From DATJFH01 sp035495815 (lineage in GTDB: Bacteria; Acidobacteriota; Terriglobia; Bryobacterales; Bryobacteraceae), in the NCBI GenBank assembly GCA_035495815.1, contig DATJFH010000234.1, positions 1 through 25,889 on the forward strand: a DNA stretch of 25,889 nucleotides. The letters run 5' to 3'. Position 1 is the stretch's first letter, and the number at the start of each line of letters is the position of its first letter. Positions 14,518 through 21,982 of this stretch are shown here, one piece after another. The notes beneath the pieces are model-generated. The model was given only the letters and a program-made list of their open reading frames with translations. It had not been told where the DNA came from and searched no databases. Both the position numbers and the translations under genes were made by a program.

Positions 14518-16332
14518 ATGGCGGAATACCAGACTTATCCTTACGACGTGCTGGTCATCGGCGCCGGGGGCGCCGGCTTGCGCGCCGCCATCGAAGCCGC
14601 GGCGGCTCGCGTGAAAGTCGGAGTGGTTTGTAAATCCCTGCTGGGGAAAGCGCATACCGTGATGGCCGAAGGCGGAATTGCGGCCGCGCTGGCCAATGTC
14701 GACGACCGCGACAACTGGAGCGTTCATTTCGCCGACACGATGCGCGGCGGCCAGTACCTCAATAACTGGCGTATGGCCGAGCTGCATGCCAAGGAAGCGC
14801 CGGAGCGCGTGCGTGAGCTGGAAGCCTGGGGCGCGCTCTTCGACCGGACCAGGGACGGCCGGATTCTGCAGCGCAACTTCGGCGGGCACCGCTATCCGCG
14901 CCTGGCCCACGTCGGCGACCGCACCGGTCTCGAGATGATTCGCACTCTCCAGGACCACGGCATTCACGCCGGGATCGAGGTCCATATGGAGTGCACCGTG
15001 CTCAGCCTCCTGCTCGATTCGGGCCGTATTGCCGGCGCCTGCGGTTACGACCGCGAGAAGGGTCACTTCATGGTGTGGCCGGCGAAGGCGGTCGTGCTGG
15101 CCACCGGGGGAATCGGACGGGCGTTCAAGATCACCAGCAACAGTTGGGAATACACCGGCGACGGCGATGCCCTGGCGTACCGCGCCGGCGCCGAGCTGCT
15201 GGACATGGAGTTCGTGCAGTTTCATCCCACGGGCATGGTGTGGCCGATCAGCGTCCGCGGCATCCTGGTGACCGAGGGTGTCCGCGGCGAGGGCGGCGTC
15301 CTGCGCAACAGCGAGGGGCGGCGCTTCATGTTCGACGACATACCGGAACTCTACAAGGGCCAGACCGCCGACAACGAGGAGGAAGGCTGGCGCTACACGC
15401 AGGGCGACAAGAACGCCCGCCGGCCGCCGGAGCTGCTTACCCGCGACCACGTGGCCCGCTGCATCAACCGCGAGGTCAAAGCCGGCCGCGGAACCAAACA
15501 TGGCGGCGTCTTCCTCGACATCGCCTGGATCAAGGAGCGCATTCCGGATGCCGCCGGGCATATCAAACGCAAGCTGCCCAGCATGTATCACCAGTTCAAA
15601 CAGCTCGCCGAGATCGATATCACGAAAGAGCCCATGGAAGTCGGTCCGACCACTCATTACATGATGGGCGGAGTCAAAGTGGACGGCGATTCTCAAATGT
15701 CCAGCGTGCCCGGGCTGTTCGCCGCCGGAGAGGTTGCCGCCGGATTGCACGGCGCGAACCGGCTGGGCGGGAATTCGTTGTCCGATCTGCTGGTCTTCGG
15801 CAAACGCGCCGGCGAATTCGCGGCCGATTTCGCCCGGCATAACGGCGCCGCGTCCGTGGACCAGACCCAGATCGAAAGCGTGACCAGGGCGGCCCTGGGG
15901 CCCTTCGAACGCGGACCGGCGGGAGAAAATCCCTACCAGATCCAATATGAGCTGCAGCACTCCATGCAGGACCTGGTGGGCATCGTGCGCACGGAAAGCG
16001 AAATGACCCAGGCCCTGGAAGTGATCGCCCAATTGAGGGCGCGGGCAGCCCGGGCCGGAATCGCGGGCAACCGCCAGTACAACAACGGATGGCATACGGC
16101 CATGGACCTCGACAACATGCTGGAGGTCTCTGAAGCCGTCACCCGGGCGGCCCTGCTGCGAAAGGAGAGCCGGGGGGCGCAGTTCCGCGACGACTACCCC
16201 GAAAAGGATTCCGAGTGGGGCAAATACAACATCGTGGTCCACAAAGGAACCGACGGCGGAATGCGGGTCGAGAAATGTCCCGTTCACCCGATGCCGTCCG
16301 AATTGGCCAAGATTATCGAGGAGGCGAAATAG
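14518..16332 (+). CDS. sdhA: Succinate dehydrogenase/fumarate reductase flavoprotein subunit
   Basis: The 604-aa protein has the dinucleotide-binding motif Val-Ile-Gly-Ala-Gly-Gly-Ala-Gly (13-20), the segment Lys-Ala-His-Thr-Val-Met-Ala-Glu-Gly-Gly whose His46 should carry covalent FAD, the substrate-binding Gln-Phe-His-Pro-Thr-Gly motif, Glu-Gly-x-Arg-Gly-Glu-Gly-Gly, and the C-terminal 'GLHGANRLGGNSL' FAD signature. It oxidises succinate to fumarate (or the reverse) at the cytoplasmic face of the membrane, passing electrons to SdhB. It starts directly after the cytochrome gene and abuts sdhB with no gap. Length is close to the family norm. Confidence 0.95.
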   Translation: MAEYQTYPYDVLVIGAGGAGLRAAIEAAAARVKVGVVCKSLLGKAHTVMAEGGIAAALANVDDRDNWSVHFADTMRGGQYLNNWRMAELHAKEAPERVRELEAWGALFDRTRDGRILQRNFGGHRYPRLAHVGDRTGLEMIRTLQDHGIHAGIEVHMECTVLSLLLDSGRIAGACGYDREKGHFMVWPAKAVVLATGGIGRAFKITSNSWEYTGDGDALAYRAGAELLDMEFVQFHPTGMVWPISVRGILVTEGVRGEGGVLRNSEGRRFMFDDIPELYKGQTADNEEEGWRYTQGDKNARRPPELLTRDHVARCINREVKAGRGTKHGGVFLDIAWIKERIPDAAGHIKRKLPSMYHQFKQLAEIDITKEPMEVGPTTHYMMGGVKVDGDSQMSSVPGLFAAGEVAAGLHGANRLGGNSLSDLLVFGKRAGEFAADFARHNGAASVDQTQIESVTRAALGPFERGPAGENPYQIQYELQHSMQDLVGIVRTESEMTQALEVIAQLRARAARAGIAGNRQYNNGWHTAMDLDNMLEVSEAVTRAALLRKESRGAQFRDDYPEKDSEWGKYNIVVHKGTDGGMRVEKCPVHPMPSELAKIIEEAK

Positions 16333-17070
16333 ATGCCGAAAAAGGCCATGTTCCGCATCTGGCGGGGCGATTCGGGCGGTGGAAAATTTCAGGACTTCGT
16401 CACCGAAATCGACGAAGGGATGGTGGTCCTCGACGCCGTCCATCGGGCGCAGGCCCAACAGGCGCCCGACCTGGCGGTGCGCTGGAACTGTAAAGCCGGT
16501 AAGTGCGGCTCCTGCTCGGCGGAGATCAATGGCACGCCGAAACTGATGTGCATGACACGGCTCGGCGAACTGAACCTGGATATGCCGGTCATCATCGAGC
16601 CCATGCACGCCTTTCCGCTGATCCGCGATCTGGTTACCGACGTCTCCTGGAATTTCGCCGTCAAGAAGACCATCAAGAAGTTCCGGCCGCGCTCCCCCGA
16701 CGCGCCCGACGGCTCGTGGCGAATGCAGCAGGTGGATGTCGAGAGGGTCCAGGAGTTCCGCAAGTGCATCGAATGCTTCCTGTGCCAGGATGTCTGCCAC
16801 GTCTTGCGCGAGCACCGCAAGCACGAGGAGTTCATCGGCCCCCGCTACTTTGTCTATACCGCGGCGCTCGAAATGCACCCGCTCGATACCGAAGATCGCG
16901 TCGCCGACCTCAAGAAGAAACACAATATCGGGTACTGCAACATCACCACCTGTTGCCGCCAGGTCTGCCCCGAGTCGATTACCATCACCGAGAATGCGAT
17001 CATCCCGCTCAAGGAGCGGGTCGTCGACCAGTTCTATGATCCTTTGAAACAGATATTCAACATCCTTTGA
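16333..17070 (+). CDS. sdhB: Succinate dehydrogenase/fumarate reductase iron-sulfur subunit
   Basis: All three cluster motifs are visible in the 245-aa protein. Cys53, Cys58, Cys61 and Cys73 bind the [2Fe-2S] cluster. Cys145, Cys148 and Cys151, with Cys212 of the Cys-Pro pair, bind the [4Fe-4S] cluster. Cys155, Cys202 and Cys208 are the likely [3Fe-4S] ligands. SdhB relays electrons from FAD to the membrane subunit. It begins directly at the sdhA stop codon (TAG then ATG), so expression is coupled. Exact assignment of individual cysteines between the last two clusters is by family pattern. Confidence 0.95.
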   Translation: MPKKAMFRIWRGDSGGGKFQDFVTEIDEGMVVLDAVHRAQAQQAPDLAVRWNCKAGKCGSCSAEINGTPKLMCMTRLGELNLDMPVIIEPMHAFPLIRDLVTDVSWNFAVKKTIKKFRPRSPDAPDGSWRMQQVDVERVQEFRKCIECFLCQDVCHVLREHRKHEEFIGPRYFVYTAALEMHPLDTEDRVADLKKKHNIGYCNITTCCRQVCPESITITENAIIPLKERVVDQFYDPLKQIFNIL

Positions 17071-17083
17071 AAAAGAGGCCCAA

Positions 17084-17584
17084 ATGCTCGCGATAAAACC
17101 GATTTCTTCCGAAAGCGTCCCCGGCGCATTGGCGAAGGCCGAGCGATACCGTTTGCTCAACGAGCCGAGCGAAGCGGAGAGCATCTGCCGCGACATCCTC
17201 GACGTCGAGCCCGGAAACCAGCAGGCGCTGATCAGCCTGGTCCTGGCGCTGACCGACCAGATTCCGCAGGATCCGCGCGCTTTTTCGAGCGCCGTCGGGG
17301 TCACTGCGCGCCTGGAGTCGGCTTACGATCGGGCTTATTATGCAGGCATCGCCTGGGAGCGCAGAGCCAAGGCTCAATATTACGGAAACGACAGGTTCTC
17401 CAACCACTCTGTTTACGAATGGATGATGGAGGCGCTCAGGCTGTTCGAGCAAGCCGAAGGACACCGCGTGCCCGGCAACGACGACGCGGTCCTGCGCTGG
17501 AATACCTGCGTCCGCTTTCTGACCCGCCATGAGGAGCTTGCTCCCCGGCCCGAAGAAATGCGGGAGGCGATCCTTTCCGAGTGA
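17084..17584 (+). CDS. Small TPR-like protein downstream of sdhB
   Basis: The 166-aa protein begins 13 bases after sdhB, with AAAGAGG as a possible ribosome site, so it belongs to the sdh transcript. Residues 14-60 form a helix-turn-helix pair with the TPR-like pattern 'A......EAE.....IL..EP.NQ.AL', and the rest is mostly helical with no catalytic motif. No signal or transmembrane segment is seen. Position suggests a cytoplasmic accessory or assembly factor for the dehydrogenase, but it lacks the features of known assembly factors SdhE or SdhAF2. It ends 24 bases from a convergent gene. Confidence 0.65.
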   Translation: MLAIKPISSESVPGALAKAERYRLLNEPSEAESICRDILDVEPGNQQALISLVLALTDQIPQDPRAFSSAVGVTARLESAYDRAYYAGIAWERRAKAQYYGNDRFSNHSVYEWMMEALRLFEQAEGHRVPGNDDAVLRWNTCVRFLTRHEELAPRPEEMREAILSE

Positions 17585-17608
17585 AGCGGCCCCGCGGACA
17601 GGCTGCAG

Positions 17609-18460
17609 CTACCGGCGCCACGCCGCCACTCGCAGACCGGCGGGCGGCTTCGCGTGGGCCACGTCCAGATCGTCGCCGGCGATCCCGGCCGTCAGTTCCA
17701 CAACCACCGGCGGCTTGCCAGGATCGTTACTGCTGAAGGCCAGGTGGATCGCGGGCGGCCTGCCAGGTAGGAGAGAGAGCGTCCGGGTCTGGTCCCAATA
17801 CGAGCGAAGTTCTCTGGCCCTCCGCGGATCGTCGCACGTGATCAGGGCCTCACGAATTACCCTGGTGGCCGAGGCATATGTCAGCACGCCCACCACCTGG
17901 GGCTCTCTCAGCCTGGCGTCCGCCGTATCATCGGGCGGCGCTTCGTATCCCACGTACCGGGGAGTCTGGACATCGTTGGTGATCGAGAACTCGAGCAGCG
18001 GAACGTACGTGTCGAACAGCTTCCTTCCATCCCCCAACCGGTAGACCGACCACCACATCACCTCTTCCACTCCCCGGTCGACAACCAGCACGGCATTACC
18101 CGCGGTCCGCGCGCCGACCCCCTCGATCGAGATCTTGTAAACCGGCTTCTGCCGTACGTCCGCGCCGAGCGGCCAGGCTTCGACCGTCACTTCCGCCTCG
18201 CTCCCTTTATCGCCCACGATCTGTTTCGAGCGCGCTGTTTTCCGCAGTACCAGACGCTCGCCGGCCGGTCTTCCGGGAACTGAATCTCCGGTCAGCTCGT
18301 AAGCGGCGTTCTGAATCTCGACCGTCTCCTCCGAGCCCTTCACGCCGAAGTCGATCGTAGAGGAAGATTGCGCGCGGAACGGCTTTCGCGAAACCTGTGC
18401 CGTCAGCAGAACGCAAACCACGCCGATACCCGAGGCGGCCGCGCAGGATGTCTTGGTCAT
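17609..18460 (-). CDS. Exported protein of unknown function
   Basis: The 283-aa product starts at an ATG (18460) with GGAG seven bases upstream. Residues 8-24 are a hydrophobic signal peptide ending in Ala/Gln residues. The mature part is beta-rich with no Cys-based, metal or catalytic motif that I recognise. It contains patches such as 'GKPPVVVELTAGIAGDDLDV' near the C-terminus. It probably resides in the periplasm or envelope. The gene stands alone, divergent from the ABC transporter operon and convergent with the sdh operon, so context gives little. Confidence 0.6.
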   Translation of the reverse strand: MTKTSCAAASGIGVVCVLLTAQVSRKPFRAQSSSTIDFGVKGSEETVEIQNAAYELTGDSVPGRPAGERLVLRKTARSKQIVGDKGSEAEVTVEAWPLGADVRQKPVYKISIEGVGARTAGNAVLVVDRGVEEVMWWSVYRLGDGRKLFDTYVPLLEFSITNDVQTPRYVGYEAPPDDTADARLREPQVVGVLTYASATRVIREALITCDDPRRARELRSYWDQTRTLSLLPGRPPAIHLAFSSNDPGKPPVVVELTAGIAGDDLDVAHAKPPAGLRVAAWRR

Positions 18461-18485
18461 GGCAAACTCCGAACTCGTATCGCCG

Positions 18486-18491
18486 ATTATA
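18486..18491 (-). promoter_or_regulatory. Possible -10 box (TATAAT, minus strand) of the exported protein gene
   Basis: A perfect TATAAT on the minus strand lies 25 bases upstream of the ATG at 18460, giving a leader of about 19 bases that includes the GGAG. No matching -35 box is evident. Confidence 0.4.
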
Positions 18492-18548
18492 TGCCGCGGC
18501 GAGCTTCCACTCTTCGGTCCTTCCGGGTTCGGGCCGCGGGTTTTGAGA

Positions 18549-18554
18549 TTTAAT
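18549..18554 (+). promoter_or_regulatory. Possible -10 element (TTTAAT) before the ABC transporter operon
   Basis: TTTAAT ends seven bases before the ATG at 18562, so the transcript would start at or one base before it. Only GACGGG lies between, so ribosome binding would be leaderless or weak. Confidence 0.3.
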
Positions 18555-18561
18555 AGACGGG

Positions 18562-20055
18562 ATGGCCGAACTCCTCCGCGTGGAGCAGGTGAACAAGCGC
18601 TACGACGGCGTCTACGCTCTGAAGAACGCCCACTTCAACGCCGTAGCCGGGGAAGTTCACGCGCTGATGGGCGAGAACGGAGCCGGCAAGAGTACTCTGG
18701 CCAAGATAATCGCCGGATCCGTAAGCCCCGACAGCGCGCGAATCTTCCTCGACGGCCGGCCCGTCTCCATCGCCGGACCGCTGGACGCGCAGCGCCTCGG
18801 CATCAGCATCATCTACCAGGAGTTGGATCTGTTTCCCCGCCTCACCGTGGCCGAGAACATCGTCATCGGAACCATCCGGTTCGAATCGCGCGCCTTCGTG
18901 GACTTCAAAGAGCTCGACCGGTTCTGCCGCCCGCTGCTGGCGGAAGTGGGGCTCGAATGCAGTCCGCGGGAGAGGGTTTCCGCGCTCAGCATCGGCCAGC
19001 AGCAACTGGTGGCCATCGCCCGGGCTCTGGGCATGCGGGCGCGAATCCTCCTGATGGACGAGCCCACCAGCTCGCTGTTCGGCGATTCGGTCGACACCCT
19101 TTTCCGGCTGATCGCCGGTCTGAAGCAGCGCGGAGTGGCCGTCATCTACGTCTCCCACAAGATGGACGAGATCTTTCGCATTTGCGACCGCCTCACGGTG
19201 CTGCGTGACGGAGAGACCATCGGCACGCGAAGAACCGCCGATTCCAGCGTCGGAGAAGTGATCCGGTTGATGGTGGGGCGGGAGATCGGGCAGCGCACGC
19301 CGCCGAAACCGCCGGCGTCGCCCGAAGTGGTTCTCGCCGTTGCGGGATTGACGGCGCGGAAGCTCCGCGGCGTCTCCTTCGAGCTGCGCCGGGGCGAGGT
19401 TCTGGGCATCGCCGGGCTGGTCGGCGCCGGCCGGAGCGAACTTGGGGCGGCGCTTTTCGGACTCGACCGCAGGATCGGCGGCGAGATACGGCTCTCCGGA
19501 AAACCGGTTGCGCCGGGCTCCGCGCGGGAAGCGATCGACCTCGGCATCGGGCTGCTGCCGGAAGACCGCAAGCTGCAGGGCCTGATGATGCAGATGAGTG
19601 TGACGGAGAACAGTACGCTGGCCGTGCTGGGCCGCCTGCAGCGCTTTGGGTTCGTTCGGGTCGATGCGGAGAGGAACGCGGTCGAGCCCCTGTTCCGCGA
19701 GCTGGCGTTGAAAGCCCCCTCGGGCCAGGCCGCTGTCAGCGCTTTGAGCGGCGGCAATCAGCAGAAGGTGCTGCTGGCCAAGTGTCTGCTCGCCCGGCCC
19801 GATGTGCTGTTCCTCGACGATCCCACGCGCGGGATCGACATCGCCGCCAAGGAGGACATCTACGCGCTCGTCGAAAAGCTGGCGGCGGATGGAAAGGGCG
19901 TCATCCTCGTCAGCTCCGAGTTGCCGGAACTGCTGCGCTGCTGCCACCGCATCCTGGTAATGCGGGAGGGGCGGATCGCGGCCGCCTTCGACGCCGCCGA
20001 CGCTACGCAGGAGAAGATCATGTCCGCGGCCGCCCTCGCCGGAGCGGCCTTGTGA
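18562..20055 (+). CDS. rbsA: Ribose-type sugar ABC transporter ATP-binding protein (RbsA-like)
   Basis: The 497-aa protein has two ABC domains in tandem, as in RbsA/MglA/XylG. The first is canonical: Walker A Gly-Glu-Asn-Gly-Ala-Gly-Lys-Ser-Thr (37-45), signature Leu-Ser-Ile-Gly-Gln-Gln-Gln (142-148), Walker B ending Leu-Met-Asp-Glu (164-167). The second has a degenerate P-loop (Gly-Leu-Val-Gly-Ala-Gly-Arg-Ser, Lys replaced by Arg) but a good signature Leu-Ser-Gly-Gly-Asn-Gln-Gln and Walker B, as is normal for the family. It energises import of a pentose, hexose or related sugar. Its stop overlaps the permease start by four bases (GTGA). The sugar cannot be named from the sequence. Confidence 0.92.
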   Translation: MAELLRVEQVNKRYDGVYALKNAHFNAVAGEVHALMGENGAGKSTLAKIIAGSVSPDSARIFLDGRPVSIAGPLDAQRLGISIIYQELDLFPRLTVAENIVIGTIRFESRAFVDFKELDRFCRPLLAEVGLECSPRERVSALSIGQQQLVAIARALGMRARILLMDEPTSSLFGDSVDTLFRLIAGLKQRGVAVIYVSHKMDEIFRICDRLTVLRDGETIGTRRTADSSVGEVIRLMVGREIGQRTPPKPPASPEVVLAVAGLTARKLRGVSFELRRGEVLGIAGLVGAGRSELGAALFGLDRRIGGEIRLSGKPVAPGSAREAIDLGIGLLPEDRKLQGLMMQMSVTENSTLAVLGRLQRFGFVRVDAERNAVEPLFRELALKAPSGQAAVSALSGGNQQKVLLAKCLLARPDVLFLDDPTRGIDIAAKEDIYALVEKLAADGKGVILVSSELPELLRCCHRILVMREGRIAAAFDAADATQEKIMSAAALAGAAL

Positions 20056-21026
20056 GCCGCCGCCGGAGATGGCGCGATCTGCAGAGCGTCGCCGGACTCG
20101 CCGGTATCGTGCTGCTTGCCGTTGCGCTGAGTCCCATGGCGGCGGACGGCTCGCGCATTTTCCTGCAAGCCGGCAACCTGACCGACATCCTGCGGCAGAT
20201 TTCCGTAATCGGCATCATCGCGCTGGCTATGACGTTCGTGATTCTCACGGCCGGCATCGATCTCAGCGTGGGCAGCATCCTGGCGCTCTCGACGGCCGTC
20301 GTAGCCATGACGTTGACCCGTGCCGGCGCGCAAATGGGATACGGCGGGCACATCCTGATGGCCATCCTGGCCGCGCTGGGTGCCTGCGCGGCCGTGGGGG
20401 CGCTGAATGGAGCGGTGATCGCGTGGCTCGGGATACAGCCCTTCGTCGTCACATTGGCCAGTATGATCGGCATCCGCGGCCTGGCGAAGTGGATGACCGG
20501 CAATGCCAATATCGATATCGGCTTCGGGCAGGACGTGGCTGCGGCGTTCGCCGATCTGTTCCGGCGGAAGGCCGTGGTCATCGGATCATATCTGGTCCTT
20601 TCGGCGGCGTTCTGGCTGGTGTTGGCCAGAACCGTATTCGGCCGGCACGTGCGCGCCATCGGCGACAACGAGCTGGCGGGCCGCTACACCGGCCTGCCGA
20701 TCCGGCGCGTCAAGGTATGGGTTTATTCCCTTTCCGGACTGCTCTCCGGCCTGGCCGGCGTGCTTTACGCCGCCGAAAATCACCAGGGCAATCCCAATGC
20801 CGGCGTGGCCTACGAATTGGACGCGATTGCGGCCGTGGTGATCGGCGGGACACGGCTCGCGGGCGGCGCCGGATCGATTACCGGAACCATCGTCGGCGCC
20901 CTTACAATCGGAGTTCTGACCAATATGCTGCGCTTGAACAATGTGGATAGCAACGTGGAAATGATGATCAAGGCGGTGATCATCGTGCTGGCCGTGGCGG
21001 TGCAGCGGCAGGGGGGCGAGAAGTGA
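20052..21026 (+). CDS. rbsC: Ribose-type sugar ABC transporter permease (RbsC-like)
   Basis: The start is the GTG at 20052 overlapping the ATPase stop; longer readings of the frame run inside the ATPase gene and are rejected. The 324-aa product begins with a basic cytoplasmic tail (Arg-Arg-Arg-Arg) followed by about eight to ten hydrophobic helices. It carries the family motif 'LTAGIDLSVGSILALS' (near residues 60-75) and the cytoplasmic loop 'AIGDNELAGRYTGLPI', with the 'ARRAG/ARYSG' pattern that contacts the ATPase. It forms the homodimeric inner-membrane channel. It overlaps the binding-protein start by four bases. Confidence 0.92.
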   Translation: MSRRRRWRDLQSVAGLAGIVLLAVALSPMAADGSRIFLQAGNLTDILRQISVIGIIALAMTFVILTAGIDLSVGSILALSTAVVAMTLTRAGAQMGYGGHILMAILAALGACAAVGALNGAVIAWLGIQPFVVTLASMIGIRGLAKWMTGNANIDIGFGQDVAAAFADLFRRKAVVIGSYLVLSAAFWLVLARTVFGRHVRAIGDNELAGRYTGLPIRRVKVWVYSLSGLLSGLAGVLYAAENHQGNPNAGVAYELDAIAAVVIGGTRLAGGAGSITGTIVGALTIGVLTNMLRLNNVDSNVEMMIKAVIIVLAVAVQRQGGEK

Positions 21027-21982
21027 GGAGCGCGGTATTATCGCTGCTGGTGGTGCTGGCCGGATGCTCGAGCGGTCCGCCGGCAAAGAAGCAGTTTTTC
21101 GTCGCCTTCAGCCAGTGCAACAATGCCGAGCCCTACCGCGCCGCCCAGAACGCGCTCATGACGCGGCTGTTCGCCGAAGCCGGCGACGTGAAGCTGGTCA
21201 TCGCCGACGCCCAGCAGGATAACAGCAAGCAGGTGGCGCAGGTGGAAACCTTCATCCGCCAGAAGCCCGATCTGCTGATCGTGGCGCCCAACGAGCGCGC
21301 CGCTCTCACCGCGGTAATGGGTCAGGCGGTGGAGGCGAAAATTCCGGTCATCTGCCTGGAGCGCGACATCATGCAGCCGCACTACACTTCCTACGTCCAC
21401 AGCGACAACGTGGCCATCGGCCGCCTGGCCGGGCAGTTCATCGCCGATTACCTGACGAAGAAGAACGGCAAGGCCCAGGGTAAGGTAGTGGCCATGCGCG
21501 GCCTGCTGGGCGTGGAAGGCGAGATCAGCCGTCATAACGGAGCCAAGGAAGTTCTGGACAGGAATCCGGAAATCAAGGTGGTGGCCGACCCGGTAGCCGA
21601 CTGGATTCAGGCCAAAGCCAAGGACCGCATGACCGAAGTACTGCGGGCGCAGCCTTCGATCGACGTGGTTTACGGCCACAACGATCCCATGGCCATCGGG
21701 GCTTACCTCGCGGCCAAGGAACTGGGGCGGGAGAAGGAGATGATCTTCGTCGGCGTAGACGGGCTGGGCGGCGAAGCCGGTGGAATCAAAAAGGTGATGG
21801 ATGGAGTGCTGGCCGCCACCTTCGTCTACCCGCTCTGCGTGGACAAGACCGTGGAGATCGGACTCAGGATGCTGCGGGAGCCGTCCTTCAAGCCGGAGAA
21901 GGACTACAGTCTTCCTTCCACGATGATCACCGCCGACAATGCCGCCCGGATGTATCCGCGGTTCACGGTGGGAGGCCTGTGA
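21023..21982 (+). CDS. rbsB: Ribose-type sugar-binding lipoprotein (periplasmic binding protein)
   Basis: The GTG start overlaps the permease stop (GTGA). The 319-aa product has a short leader with a lipobox Leu-Ala-Gly-Cys, so Cys15 should be lipidated and the protein tethered to the membrane. The rest is a type I (RbsB-like) fold: 'VAFSQCNNAEPYRAA' at the first strand, 'QQDNSKQVAQVETFI', 'PVICLERDI', a mid-protein 'HNGAKEVLD' and 'YGHNDPMAIGAY' at the hinge. It captures the ligand for the permease. It sits last in the transporter set, immediately before a sulfatase, hinting at a sugar released by desulfation. Confidence 0.9.
   Translation: MRSAVLSLLVVLAGCSSGPPAKKQFFVAFSQCNNAEPYRAAQNALMTRLFAEAGDVKLVIADAQQDNSKQVAQVETFIRQKPDLLIVAPNERAALTAVMGQAVEAKIPVICLERDIMQPHYTSYVHSDNVAIGRLAGQFIADYLTKKNGKAQGKVVAMRGLLGVEGEISRHNGAKEVLDRNPEIKVVADPVADWIQAKAKDRMTEVLRAQPSIDVVYGHNDPMAIGAYLAAKELGREKEMIFVGVDGLGGEAGGIKKVMDGVLAATFVYPLCVDKTVEIGLRMLREPSFKPEKDYSLPSTMITADNAARMYPRFTVGGL

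Noticed and set aside
14359..17304. Very long open frame (981 codons) antisense to sdhA and sdhB
   Set aside because: It lies wholly opposite strongly supported genes, shows His/Gly/Val-rich low-complexity translation without a domain, and reflects GC-rich codon bias keeping the opposite frame open.
19782..20051. Upstream extension of the permease frame
   Set aside because: It runs inside the ATPase gene in another frame; the GTG at 20052 with a GTGA overlap is the natural start.
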